A stretch of DNA of 64,000 bases. Source: Lichina pygmaea. Its lineage: Eukaryota; Ascomycota; Lichinomycetes; Lichinales; Lichinaceae. Positions 8,900-20,388 of the stretch are shown one piece after another. The position numbers were made by a program, and so were the translations under genes. Within the stretch, counting starts at the first letter, position 1. Each line of letters begins with the position of its first letter. The notes below the pieces were generated by a model. The model was not told the origin of the DNA, made no database searches, and saw nothing but the letters and a program-made list of their open reading frames with translations. The DNA is taken from assembly GCA_963422465.1 (NCBI GenBank), contig OY730175.1:1922001-1986000 (forward strand). The letters are read 5' to 3'.

Positions 8900-10240
8900 A
8901 CGACGACGCCGACGCCGCACGCTGACCAGTCGCCTGGCCGCTCAACAGGTACTGAAGCCAGCAACAATCTTCTCTGCACTCAAAAAGACTGGTCTTATTC
9001 CGTACAAGCCATCAGTGGTGGTTGACAAGTTGTGAGAGAAAGAGATGGAGATAGGACAACGACCAGTCACCCCCCCTACGCAGATCACCACTACCGGTCC
9101 AGACCTATCAACACATTTAACGTATAGAACGTTGAAGAGGCAGGCAGAAGATATGGAGGATGCCGATGCACCACCGTCGTACGAGCAGCTCCAGAAGTTC
9201 ATCAAGGGAAGCCTGATACAGGCAGCAGAGAACACAGTCACCAAGGACGAACTCGCGCATACGCGTACGGGGAAAATGGCTCGAACTACCCGTCAGCAAC
9301 CAAATCGTCGGCAGGGTCAGAATGGAGGGGTTATGTATGCCAGTGAAGCTCGGGCTATAACAGAGAAACGACGAAAGGAGGAAGAACAGCGACTGAAGCG
9401 TGCTCAAGAGAAGGGAGCAAGGCAAGCGGCTAAGACTGCAGCTATCCTCGCAAAGAGGGAAAAGCAACAGGCCAAGAAAGCAGAGCAGGCAGCAAAGCAA
9501 GCTGCCACAGCTGTGGCAAAGGAAGAGTGTGCTCAGGCAAAAAGAGCAAAGTAGGCAGCAAAGGCTATGTTGGTGGAGGAGCGTGCTCAGGCAAAGGAAG
9601 CCAAAGTGACCCAAGGCAAAGCAGGTGCTACAATTGCAACCACAAAGCACCAACACCACAACGCTCTGAACAATTTGACAGGCCACAACCCGATAGAAGA
9701 TCTAGTCTAGAATCAGATGGGCAAATAACAATTGCTGTTTGGTCATCGTGCTATGAAGTTATAGGTGTCTGAACTATTCTTTGTCGAGGGTCTGTCATTG
9801 GTCTAGCCGCCACGGTAGTTTCTCAGCGACACTATAACAATCATTAGGCTTCTAAGATTTCAGGGATTATACCAGAGAAGTAGGGGAATCCAATAAGCCA
9901 CTTGTCTTTTGATTCAGTCGTGGCGTTGCGGAGTTATAGGACTGTGGACTTTGTTGGAGCTGGGAGGCAGGGAAGAGCCGTTATCAATTTCTTTAGGGAA
10001 AAAGCACTCGCTATATGTACACGAATTCAACCCCTGCTCAGTTCCCTATTCAGCCTCTATTCTGCAGCCCGCCGTGTCCTTCCCGAGATTGGACCTTGGC
10101 AGTGTTGCAATCCTAACAGACTTGATCGTGACGAAAACATCACGTGCCTGTGATAGACACCTTTACGTAGTAAACGGTGTCCCGACCGAGCTGCTTGCGA
10201 GAGAGTGGGTGGTACGGGAGTACCTCCTCGGCATGGGTAG
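8900..10240 (+). mobile_element. pogo/Fot1-like DNA transposon relic (transposase C-terminus and 3' end)
   Basis: The plus frame from about 8900 reads the end of a pogo-type transposase: 'LKPATIFSALKKTGLIPY' matches the conserved segment after the DDE domain. It then enters a Gly-Gly-Val and Lys/Ala/Glu-rich coiled tail (9300-9700). Two in-frame stops (TGA near 9033, TAG near 9552) interrupt it before a final TAG at 9706-9708. Each stop can be explained by one C-to-T change. Downstream, 10156-10240 resembles the terminal region at 3432-3515 and contains the imperfect palindrome GACACCTTTAC/GTAAACGGTGTC. The open frame 9045-9554 taken alone would look like a Lys/Ala-rich protein but is only the transposase tail. 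The 5' two thirds of the element are missing or unrecognisable. Confidence 0.65.
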
Positions 10241-10269
10241 TTGTGCCAGGTGGATGGATGGCTGATTGA

Positions 10270-11140
10270 TCACTCTCTCACTCACTCACTCACTCACTGG
10301 CTCGCTCACTGGCTCACTCAGGTGTATGTACTCCATTCTAAAACTAGCTAGGCTAGATTATGCTGGGAAATCTATGTAGTTGGTAAGGAAAACCTCGGGT
10401 CACATGATACCCACATGACCAAAGGTGAAGAACCTTCTCTGCGGCCCCTAGGCGGTGGCCATCCGGTCGAGTTGCTACAAACTGGTGGATGACTGCGTTG
10501 CAGTCACGCAGGGGGAAGCTGATCCCGGGCAAAGGAAAACCGGGGGAGGACGTCTAGCTGAAGGAACCACGCTGTCAGGGTGGCGGCAGCCCGGGGGTTG
10601 GAGGTTAGCTGCTGGAAGTCAGTAGTGGCAGCTGCCAGTAGTAACCACCTCTGTTCACTATGGAATCTGGGGCAGTCCAGCACTATGTGCCAGGCTGTTT
10701 CTTGATACCATCCGCAGGGGCAGGCCGGGGACCACACTTGAGCTATGCCAAGGCATAGCGCAGAGTCGACATCCCGTGCAGGGTCTCTGCCACGCTTCCC
10801 CGCAGTCCTGAGGTCTTTTGCACTCCACCGTGTACACTCACCCCTAGGTCCTGCTTCGGAGCGCCAGGCTGCCAGCCCGGAGCCCACGCTCCAACTGCAG
10901 TTTGCTCCTTGAGCCTGTCATTTGCAGCCTGAGCCTGCACTCTGTACGGACCGGCATGCGCTTCCGTCCTCTCGGGCCATATAGACAGTCTCGTAGTAGG
11001 CCCAGACCCTACTGCTGTCACTGCCATTATATGCCACACCCCGCAGCTCTCGCTGTTTCGTGTTACCTCTGTAGATCTCTCGTACAGAGGCCGACCATGC
11101 CTCGCAGGCTCTACGGACCCTGCAGGCCATGCCAGCACCT
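10270..11140 (-). mobile_element. Truncated LINE, family A copy 3
   Basis: The minus strand ends in a tandem GAGT/GAGC tail (10280-10320 on plus). It contains the family-A 3' untranslated pattern and the C-terminal coding block (CPCGWYQETAWHIVLDCP ... FSFARDQLPPA, about 10515-10800), clearly related to copies 1 and 2. The coding frame is interrupted upstream. The 5' limit near 11140 is a guess because no target-site duplication was found. Confidence 0.7.
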
Positions 11141-12118
11141 GCAGGACCGCCTTTCCAGCCCACTAACCAAGTAGGGAGGAGTCTCCGTCTGCCCGCTGTC
11201 ACCTGTGGGGCCCCAGTTGTACGTGGTGGCCCACCAGAGAATCTCTGACCAAGAATCTCCAGTGCCCCGGCCCCGGTCCACAGGCAGTCCAGAGGGAACC
11301 TGTGGCAAGGTCTTAGGCAAAACCATCAAGCCAGCATTTTGGCTATCACACGGCCCTTAGACACTGGAGCGGTGGGCTTCCTCCGGGCTACCTGCTCGCC
11401 TTCTTGAACACGCAGTCCCTGTTTGATTAACAACGCCGCGGTACAGATATCGCTCCCCCCCCCCCCCCTAGAAGATCCTCGACGCATTAGCTGCTGGAGA
11501 CTCTGCTAGGAGGGGGTGTGCGATGGAATTCCTCTCGACTACCCCAGAGGTGCCCTGTCGGGTGTCTAGACTTCACATCCACCAGTTGCAAGGCTGGCTT
11601 CGGGCCGTAGCGTACACGGTAGACATCCGTCGGGTGGTTTTCATAACCAGTTTGATCGAAGTCCTCTGTTCTGCTGATGTCGCTTCACGGGAGCGTCCAG
11701 GGTGCCTGGGCGACACCTCCGGTGGCCCGTCGCTCCACGGGCACCAGCAGCTCGACCGGTGACTCAATTAGCTCTCGGTGCAGCGACTACAAGCAGCTTG
11801 GGAGACTGCCTGCCATCGCTGCCCCGAGGTTCCCAGCCTGCACCGCGTAGAGGTTTGAGTCGTCGCAGGCCAAGACAAAGAAGTCGAGTCAAGTACGTGA
11901 TTAGATTGGCTCTTGGTTATGGTATGGCATTCGTTTGAAAAGGACTTGTTTGAAGACTTGGACCAGCCTGAGTACAGTAAATCATCAACCGAGGCGGCTG
12001 ACCGATCAGATTAAATCAATGGTTTCGTCAATCGTTCGATCGGTCAATCAATCCATCAAAGTCCAGCTGAGGGACTCAGAAATAGTACGATTCGGGATAG
12101 ACCTCGTGAGCGGTGTTG
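11141..12118. other. Intergenic, no gene recognised
   Basis: The segment holds a 14-nt poly-C tract at 11455-11468 and short unconvincing frames. The right part is the 3' flank of the Rab escort gene. Some of the left part may be further decayed LINE sequence. Confidence 0.5.
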
Positions 12119-14202
12119 CTACATGTCCTCAGCATGCACATCATTCTCGTCGACCGCCTCGTCTTGCCTCTCGTCAAACATCATGAATGTCCTGACGTCC
12201 GCCCCCGCCTCTGCCGCTGCCCGTGTCTCGTATCGCGCCTCGGCGGGAGCAGAGGACGAGGAGCAGAAAGAGGGATCGCGATGTAACTGCTGCCACACGC
12301 TCTTGACATTCTCCAGCAGTTGGTCGTCGGAGACGAGGTCCAACGAGGGGCGCGGTAGTTGGATGATGTGGTCTCGGCGATCGTCTTCTGCAGGAGACGT
12401 CTCGGGTTGGTCTGCGGATGCTTCGCGGTCGTGCGCGGTGGGCAGCGGGCCCGTCTGGCTGTATCGGAGCGTGTAGAGGACGGCTGGCCTGGATCCTTCG
12501 TGCACGACGGCTTCGAGAAGCCGCTCGATCGCGCCGGAGAGCGTGGCTTGGTCGGTCGAAGCGTGCGCGAGGACGCTTGCGTAGAGAACACCTGGACGAG
12601 GAGCGGCATGCGGTCAGCGAGACGGCGCGATCCGGTGGTAAGAGTAACAAATGTGCGATGCGGCGGGCAGAATCAGACTGTCAGAGGTTATGTAGGTTAT
12701 CTTCAATGGAATGTTGCAGACAATGTAGATAAGTATTGCATACGGAGTCATCATGTTCGGGCGAACGGCTCACGCGGAACAGGCAAGATCTCAGCGAGAG
12801 AGGATCACTCACATTGGCCCGACGGGCATTCCCCCGTCTCGCCAGAGTGTACGATGAAATGCACAGGGGGCATCTCTGACGACTTGGCGTCTCCGTCTCG
12901 AGGCGGGAGCGACCCGGGGGGGAACACGACAACCGCCCCCGCTGGTTGCGGGCTCCCCTCGGCCACGACGGGGAACAGAGAGGAGAGTCGCGAGTCGATG
13001 ACGGACACCGACCTGAGAAGCCCGTGTGCGGGCCTCCGACCGGATGAGGCTGCATCTTCGGCCGAGGCCAAGGTGTCGACGGCAGACTCGACCACGAATC
13101 TCGTCTTGACACAGTCCCCGTTCACCAGCCGCGCCTGCAGCCGCGACCTGCCGCCGTCTTCGGCCTCGACCGCGCTGACGGATGCCACATCGTTGCCGAG
13201 CATGTAGACGGCACCCCCGACGGCGCCTGCTCGACAAGCCACCTGCGCAATCTCGGCGCCACCCCCCCACTTCGCCACGACGGCGCCGAAGCCAGGACCG
13301 AACATGCCGATGGACCTGAGATGCCTCGCTATCCTCGGGACGGCAAACCCGGTGCTTGTGTTGTCGGCGGTGGCTGATGACATGCAGATGGCCAGCAGCG
13401 GTCTCTGCAGCTCCGGAGCGAGGTTGAACCGCGAGCCGACAAATTCGTCAAAGGGCATCGACGCGTAGGGCTCCCATTGTTCGGTCTGATCGTCGTAGTC
13501 CACCGCGAACTTGAGAAACTTCATCAGCGACCGCTTCGACCTGGGGTCTATAGAGTCGTCGGCGAAGATGTCTTCTCGGCCGCTCGGGACGCGCGTGAGC
13601 GCTCCTCTCGGAGCTGCATCGGCTGGGGGCTCTTGCCGCGCCGTGTCGTCTTGTCTCTCCGGCGCCTCGTAGACCCACCAGCTGCCGATGGCCAAGAACT
13701 CGAGCTGCCGATAGACCTCTGAGGAGACGAGACATGCCAGCAGGTCAGACCGGCTGTAGATGATCTGCGGCGACAAGGACAGGCTGTAGGCTCTGGAAAA
13801 CGAGAGACGGGCTTCTCCCGCATCCGACCCCTTGTCGGGAGTAGAGACCGATGCTTCGTGGAATATGCTAGGCTGGACATCTGCGAAAGCGGATCAATGA
13901 GACGTGCGACGGACGAGCACTTTTCGACCGATGGACGTACCTCCACCGAATCGTTTCGCCCACGTCTCGGCTTCTTGCAGACTGAGAGCAGCGTCTGGGC
14001 CTCCATACTGGCTGTTTCCATCCACATGAAGGATTTTCTTGTCGGATCGAGACAGCGCTCTTCAACAGACTGCGTCAGTCAGACGTGCCCCATACGTTGT
14101 GACGGCGCGGTAAGTTGAGCATCCTTACAGGGCGAGTAGCGACTGCTCCAAGCCCGTGCCCCGGATGACGAGGTCCCAAGCACTGCCATCGAGCGTGTCC
14201 AT
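12119..14202 (-). CDS. Rab escort protein (GDI/REP family)
   Basis: Four exons: 14202-14129, 14059-13941, 13880-12813 and 12591-12119. All junctions are GT-AG with matching phases and give 577 residues. The N-terminus carries the GDI/REP nucleotide-binding-like segment ('VIRGTGLEQSLLALALSRS' then 'ILHVDGNSQYGG'). The middle contains the family blocks 'LSLSPQIIYSRSDLL', 'VPSGREDIFAD', 'LMKFLKF' and 'FGPGFGAVVAKWGG', and the C-terminal part has 'TGECPSGQ'. REP (yeast Mrs6) presents newly made Rab GTPases to geranylgeranyl transferase II in the cytosol. An insert-rich C-terminus and the length fit REP rather than the shorter GDI (about 450 residues). The last intron (221 bp) is long for this window. 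Confidence 0.85.
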
Positions 14203-14673
14203 GGCGGATAATTCGGCTTTGATCAACACTCGAGGTAAAAAAATAATGGGTGTGGGTATGGTTGTACTGACACCGGCTGACTAATCGCTCATCCGCCTAC
14301 TTATAATCAGTTGCTGAGGCGGCCGAATGCTTTTCTCTCCACCCCACAGTTCCAGGGCATCAGTGCCTGCAGCTTGCGTTGCTCTGATTGTCCTTTTGAG
14401 ATTCTCTCCGGAGACGCCTCAACCTCTGCTGGCAGATCATGCCCCATAGAGCCGCTCTTGTATCTGCCGCCCAGGATTCCAACATGACTGATGCGGTTCG
14501 TTTCAGGCGGTACAGACCCAGCTGCGGTACTGTCACCAGGCCAAGGCGATCGAAGAAGGGGAACGGGGATTGGGAACGATTGATAGACCGGAAGCACTGC
14601 GAACAAGCTATCATCCTAGAACGATTGTACGTCCGCAAGAACTGTTTACGTTGTCTCGATGTGACCATGTGAT
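14203..14673. other. Upstream region of REP and 3' flank of the cyclophilin gene
   Basis: No coding sequence is recognised. It lies between two minus-strand genes and presumably holds the REP promoter and the cyclophilin terminator. No clear signals were identified. Confidence 0.5.
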
Positions 14674-15280
14674 CTACCGCTGCTCTCCCTCCTCGAGAAC
14701 CCGTGCTTGAAGGATCTTGACCTCCTCAACCGGCCTGTCGTCGGCGTCCGTCTTGAGCAGACCCATTCGCTGGACCATCCGCAGCCCGCCCTTGACCCTA
14801 CCAAAGATGGTATGCTTACCGTCGAGCCACGGCGTTGGTGCGAGCGTGATGGAGAACTGGCTCCCGTTGGTGTTCGGCCCACTGTTGGCCATACTGAGCA
14901 CACCAGCTCCGGTGTGCTTCAATCCGGCATGGATCTCGTCTTCGAACTTCTCCCCGTAGATCGAGCTGCCGCCGCGGCCAGTGCCCGTGGGATCTCCGCC
15001 CTGCACCATGAAATTTGGAATGATGCGGTGGAAGAGACAGTTGTTGTAGTAGCCTCTCTCGGCCAGTTTGACGAAGTTCTGGCACGTCTAGCTTGCGTTG
15101 CGTTGATCAGACAATTCTCATACTGCAGCGTTGGAGCATCGGGAGCCTTGCCTTTGGAGCATGATCATTATACAGCTCGATGACGATCGAGCCCTATGGA
15201 TAGCAGCGGGTCAGCAACAGTCTGATTGAACCAAGATGTTGACGTGCCATTGTTGTCTCCAAGGTCATGTTCGTCGCCAT
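14674..15280 (-). CDS. Peptidyl-prolyl cis-trans isomerase, PPIL1-type cyclophilin
   Basis: Three exons: 15280-15248, 15193-15152 and 15087-14674, giving 162 residues, the usual PPIL1 size (about 166). The core shows '[19 protein letters not shown]', 'GEKFEDE', '[18 protein letters not shown]' and '[12 protein letters not shown]', with the catalytic Arg (FHRI) and the Gln/Phe of 'NGSQFSI' in place. PPIL1 is a spliceosome-associated isomerase; that role is taken from the family. Both introns appear to start with GC rather than GT: ATG|GCACGT at 15247 and AAG|GCAAGG at 15151. No in-frame GT donor lies nearby, and the exon joins restore the conserved '[22 protein letters not shown]' reading. It is divergent from the acetyltransferase gene at 15588. 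Confidence 0.9.
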
Positions 15281-15587
15281 GATGCCTCTGCCCAACCGTC
15301 AGCAAGCCACTATGCCACTATGACGCTGATGTGCGAGTGCTTCTATCAGCTTGCAAATGCCCGTTGAAGGAGGTATGTATGCATGCGCCTAATCCATTAG
15401 TGACTGCAGGCTGTAATACAATTCGTGCAGTCACTACTGTAGGCGTTAGTGGCACCAAGCTAGCACAGAAAACACCTAGAGGCCCCCTAAATCGAAGGCA
15501 AATGCAGGGGGCGGGTCCGACAACAACAACAGCCTACTCGTACACCAGCAACTAGACCCGCAACTTTTGTCCTAGGGACTTGAGTCT
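15281..15587. promoter_or_regulatory. Shared divergent promoter of cyclophilin and O-acetyltransferase
   Basis: A 307-bp gap separates two head-to-head starts. No specific site was recognised. Confidence 0.5.
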
Positions 15588-17356
15588 ATGATTTCTGTTG
15601 ATAACAAGGTTGTTACAGAAGTGATGATGGAAACCATCTCTGCCGCTCCTGTACTTCCGTACCCCGCGACTTCCTTGCCCCCACCACGTCTGACTCTCCT
15701 TCCAATGGCCAACGCTACGACCGCCGCTCTCAGGGTCCTCCGACGGCTAGCACTCGACAATGTCGATGCTACTTCGGCCGTGGGGCGAGGGTGGCCCGGG
15801 CGCTTCACTCCGGCCGTACCTCAGGCTTGGGGAAAGCGACGCTGCCTGCATGCGCCCGGCATCGGCCGCGGTCCGGACAAGCAGCAAGTGCTCGGCGAGG
15901 AGACAGAACCTTTCGCCAATCGTCCCATGAGCTTTCCGTGCTTGGATGCGCTCGAGACCAAGACCGAGCTGCTCAAGGGGCGCTCAGTGTCCAGCGGACC
16001 AGAACCCGTCTACACCACTGGCCCGCACCTGAGCTTTCGTTCGCGCTCTCCACTCCTGCTGGACTGGGGCGGTGTGCTGCCGGAGTATGATGTAGCGTAC
16101 GAGACGTGGGGAACGCTGAATGATGACCGCAGCAACGCGATCGTCCTACATACAGGTCTCTCGGCATCCTCTCACGCGCACTCGACAGAGATCAACCCGA
16201 AGCCTGGCTGGTGGGAGAGGTTCATCGGCTCCGGTTGCCCGCTGGACACGGACAAGTACTACATCATCTGCACCAACGTCATCGGCGGCTGCTATGGCTC
16301 CACCGGACCTGGTAGCACCGACCCCGCGAACGGGACGCCGTACGCGACCAGGTTTCCGGTCCTCACCCTCCACGACATGGTCCGTGCCCAGTTCGGGTTG
16401 CTGGACGATCTGGGCATCGACAGGCTCTACGCCAGTGTCGGTGCGAGCATGGGAGGAATGCAGAGCTTGGCTGCCGCCGTTTTGTCTCCGGATCGGGTGG
16501 GAAAGGTTGTCAGCATCAGCGGCTGCGCCAGGAGCCATCCGTACAGCATCGCGATGCGCCACACCCAACGACAAGGTTCGAGCACATGCTGCTCGTCGGA
16601 CGTTCGCTCGATCGAGCCTGGGCTGACACGCGAATGGCAGTTCTCATGATGGACCCAAACTGGTCTCGCGGCTTCTACTACGGACAGATACCACCGCATG
16701 CGGGATTGAAACTGGCCCGGGAGATTGCGACGATCACGTATCGAAGCGGGCCGGAGTGGGAGAAGCGTTTTGGCCGGCAACGGGCAGATCCCAGCCGCCA
16801 GCCGGCATTGTGTCCGGATTTCCTCATAGAAACATATCTGGACCACGCCGGCGAGAAGTTCTCGCTGGCGTTTGATGCCAACAGCTTGCTCTACATCAGC
16901 AAAGCCATGGATCTGTTCGACCTCGGCCACGACCAACAGAAGAGCACTGCCGAGCGAAGGGCCATCAACGAGCAGCGCTCGGCATCGAATCCGCAATATC
17001 GATCTCGTGTGGACTCGACCGGCCTGACCCTTCCCGAGGTGCCGTACGAGGAGCAACCATCCAGCCAAGACGGTGGACAGCGCTCATCGGAGTCGGCAGA
17101 CGCGGGAGGGCCGCCCGAGGACCTAGTCGCTGGTCTCAGACCGTTACGCAACCATCCGATGCTGGTGCTCGGAGTGGCCAGCGACATTCTTTTCCCAGCC
17201 TGGCAGCAGCGCGAGGTCGCGGAGGCCCTGCGGAAGACTGGGAACAGACGTGTCACGCACGTCGAGCTGGGCGAAGACATTAGCTTGTTCGGCCACGACA
17301 CGTTCTTGCTGGATCTGAAGCATGTCGGAGGGAACATCAAGGAGTTTTTGGACTAG
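15588..17356 (+). CDS. L-serine/homoserine O-acetyltransferase, Cys2-like, alpha/beta hydrolase
   Basis: Two exons, 15588-16575 and 16641-17356, give 567 residues. The protein belongs to the homoserine acetyltransferase family. It has the nucleophile elbow 'VGASMGGMQ' (Ser about 287), the catalytic Asp in 'GVASDILFP' (about 511) and His in 'FGHDTFLLD' (about 547). Family blocks 'YETWGTLN', '[11 protein letters not shown]', 'GWWERFIG', '[12 protein letters not shown]' and '[10 protein letters not shown]' are present, the last restored across the intron. The long N-terminal extension (about 100 residues, Arg-rich, few acids at first) and the '[13 protein letters not shown]' segment resemble the mitochondrial fungal enzyme Cys2, which makes O-acetylserine for cysteine synthesis. 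Met2-type homoserine activity is the alternative. A later start at the Met near residue 44 is possible. Confidence 0.85.
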
Positions 17357-18211
17357 CCGAGGCTGTCGGTTGTTCTACGTATGTAGTGTCTGGCGCTCTA
17401 CACGCGTACCATCCAAGAAATCATCCATCGTAGACAAATAGATCGATAATGAGAGCACGTATGGTATTTCCGGACTCTGACCACATCCAGCACGTGCGAG
17501 TACAGTACTCTTCGTACGGGTTACCGTACCTACCCCTTACCGTACAAAGTACGGCATGGCGGTGGCTAAGAACCCGAAATCACGTGATCCGAGAACCGTG
17601 GTTTGTTGTGATGCATCTTATCTTATCTTATCTTATCTTATCAGAACTCGATCTTCAAGCGGCGTTCCATGCCCCGCTTGCTTAGTTCAGTACGAAGGTA
17701 CATACACTTTGCTGGACCATACCGCAACAATGAGGTATTTCTTCAAGGGATGTGGGGTCACGTTTATCATAACTCTTGACAGCGCCACACAGCAAGTATT
17801 CTTCAGCCAAAATGTTCTTGAAGCTGCCTCTAATAGTTCACTATACAGTGGTAAAACAAAATTGTGATTTTGATCCTTTAAATAACATTTCTTGAGGTGT
17901 AGAGACGCTGTGGCTATCTGACCCGTGTTGTTCAGAGTGCTGATAGCTCAAAAGTCCGGGGGTACTTATCTTTTCGCAGGGCTGCCACTATTCTAAAAGT
18001 ACCCGATGCACCGAAGTAAGCGAGGGGACACCGAAGTAAGAGGGGGAAACCGGACCAAGAAATCTGCACGGAGGGGGGTACGGCATCAATTGTCCGTAAT
18101 TTTCATCAAATCTTTTTTCTAGCTCCGTTTGTGATTGTCAGTTCCCATTACCGATACCACCAGACTACGACGGCCCAATCTCTGGGCTGCTAGTTGACTG
18201 GTAGGTTGACC
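17357..18211. other. Intergenic with a TCTTA microsatellite
   Basis: The segment contains GTAC-rich DNA at 17490-17560, a TCTTA pentanucleotide run at 17616-17642 and no recognisable gene. The 18000-18090 part has repeated ACCGAAGTAAG motifs of unknown origin. Confidence 0.5.
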
Positions 18212-20388
18212 ATGGACAAGACGGATACCGGCGAGGTAGCCCGATGGATGGGCCGGCTGGCCTACCACTTCTCTCTCGTGCGGCCAGGTATACCGACCTT
18301 CCTCGGTCTCATGCTGGCCGCAGTGTTTCCCATCTACTGCGGTGCGCATGCGTCATTGAAGATTCCGTCCTCGGCAGCAAAGCGGAAAACAAAGAAGAAG
18401 CAGAAGCAGAAGCAGAAGAAGAAGGCTGGACGTTACGGGGACGAGTCCGAGGACGACGGAGACGGAGATGAAGCAGAGGGCGACTCAGAATCCGAAGACG
18501 ACGATGAAGACGAAGCCAGCTGGGTCGTGTCGGAGCTTCGTCCCGAAGATGCGCTCTGGTTCCCCCTGCTCGGCGGATGCCTGCTCGGGGGGCTGTATCT
18601 CGTCATCAAGTACCTCGACGCGAAGCTGCTGAACCGGATCCTCAACGCGTACTTCTCTTGCATGTGTGTGCCCACGTCGGGGCGGCTGTTGGCAGACTCG
18701 ATGGCCACCGCGACGTCGTACGTCTTTCCACGACGCTGGCGCGGCGGCGCCAGGTCTTGGCACCTGCGGCGAGGGTCCCGCGCTTTCGTGGCCGTCGAGT
18801 CCGGCGGTGCTGGACGCCACGAGGGACGTCCATCGAAAACAACCTCTCCTCTTCCCGGCTGGCTGTCCAAGATACATCTCGGCGGCTGGGCTCAGAGTAA
18901 GCTCTGGACCGTGCGCGAGACTCTCACCGACAGATACCTGTTCCGCGTGTTTGTGCGCGGACAGACCCTGGTCAAGTCAACCTTCGGGCTCGTGGACATT
19001 CTCGGTTTCGTCGCGGCCTTGGTGGCCGTCGCTGCTTACAACTTCATCAACCAGCATTGGTCTCTGGTCGACCTGTTCGCGCTCGGCTTGTCGTACAGTT
19101 CACTGCAGCTCATCAGCCCCAGCACCTTTTGGACGGGAACCATGGTGCTCAGCAGCCTGTTCTGCTACGACATCTATATGGTCTTCTTCACGTAAGTGTA
19201 TACTGGTGCAATGCTCTGGTTCCGCTCGTAGCTGACCCTGTTTTCCCAAGTCCTCTGATGGTCACTGTGGCCCAGGCGCTCGAGGTACCTATCAAGCTAC
19301 TCATCCCACGACCGAGAAGCGCTCGGGACGACCCGTCCCTCGTGCCGCTGGCGATGCTAGGCCTCGGAGACGTGGTGCTTCCCGGCATGCTAATGGCCCT
19401 GGCGCTGAGATTCGACCTGTATCTCTGGTACCTACGCAAGCAGACGCGTCGCCCGAGTGCCGACCCAGCACCGTCCGAGGACGGGAGTGACGAGCAGACC
19501 ATTGACCGTCCGATGGAGACCGTCAAGGCTCCATACCGTCCGGCAACAGGAAGGTGGGGCGAGCGCTTCTGGACCGGGTCTGCCGGAGCGAAAAGCCGCG
19601 TCGAGGGAGGATCCTTCCCCAAGCCGTACTTCAGGGCCAGCGTCGTCGGGTACATCGGCGGTATGATCGTCACGTTCGGTGTCTTGGCCTTCTCGGGTCA
19701 TGCCCAGCCAGCGCTGCTGTACCTTGTGCCGGGCGTGCTCGTTCCCGTGTGGGGATTGGCCGTCGTACGAGACGAGCTTCGCGAGATGTGGGAGTACGTT
19801 GATGTCGTCGAAGAAGACGACGCCGCCGAAGGCAAGGGCAAGAAAGACGGCAACGGCACCGAGAGGCCGAGCGGGTCGACGACCGCGCGGAGGTCAGACA
19901 GCCCGTCCATGAACAAGGAACCCGCGGGAGAAGGAAGACCGAGGCTCCGGTCCGCAGGCCCTTCGAGCCCTACGACCGGCAAGCCCGACGCCACGGCATC
20001 AGTCCCCGCGACGAGCGCCCCGCGTTCCAAAGAAGACCCCTTTCTGTGCATCACCATCAGGCACAAAGCGTACTCGCCGCGCTCGCGGACCACCAACACC
20101 GCCAGCCCAACGACGACACCAAGCGGGGCCGGCACGTCATCACCCAAGACGCACTCGTCTCCGACGATAGTCAAGGAGATCCGGGACGCTCTCGACGGCG
20201 ATCTAGATCTACGGGCGACAACGGCGTCGCCGTCTCTGTCCTCGTCCTCGTCGTCATCGTCGTCTCATCACCACTACCACAACAGCCACCAACACCCCTC
20301 GAACATGATGCATCATCGCGCGTCGACCAAAGACAATCGAAATGGCGATGCTCTGCCGCTGGAGAAGAGACCGAGACTGGATCTGTGA
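18212..20388 (+). CDS. Signal peptide peptidase-like intramembrane aspartyl protease
   Basis: Exons 18212-19191 and 19251-20388 (intron 59 bp, GTAAGT donor) give 705 residues. The multi-spanning core carries the two catalytic aspartates: 'CYDIYMVFFTP' (about residue 318, completed across the intron) and 'MLGLGDVVLPG' (about 363). The PAL motif follows in 'QPALLYLVPG' (about 480). These define the GxGD family (SPP, presenilin) that cleaves signal peptides and tail-anchored substrates in the ER membrane. A Lys-rich then Asp/Glu-rich loop near residues 50-110 follows the first membrane segment. The C-terminal 190 residues are a low-complexity Ser/Pro/Thr/His cytosolic tail, longer than in yeast Ypf1. 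The start was taken at the ATG of 'MDKTDTGEVARW'. Confidence 0.9.

Noticed and set aside
9045-9554. A stand-alone Lys/Ala-rich protein gene
   Set aside because: The sequence just upstream in the same frame is the conserved end of a pogo transposase, so this is its coiled tail.
12359-13207. Plus-strand gene opposite REP
   Set aside because: Antisense shadow of a well-supported spliced gene in GC-rich DNA.
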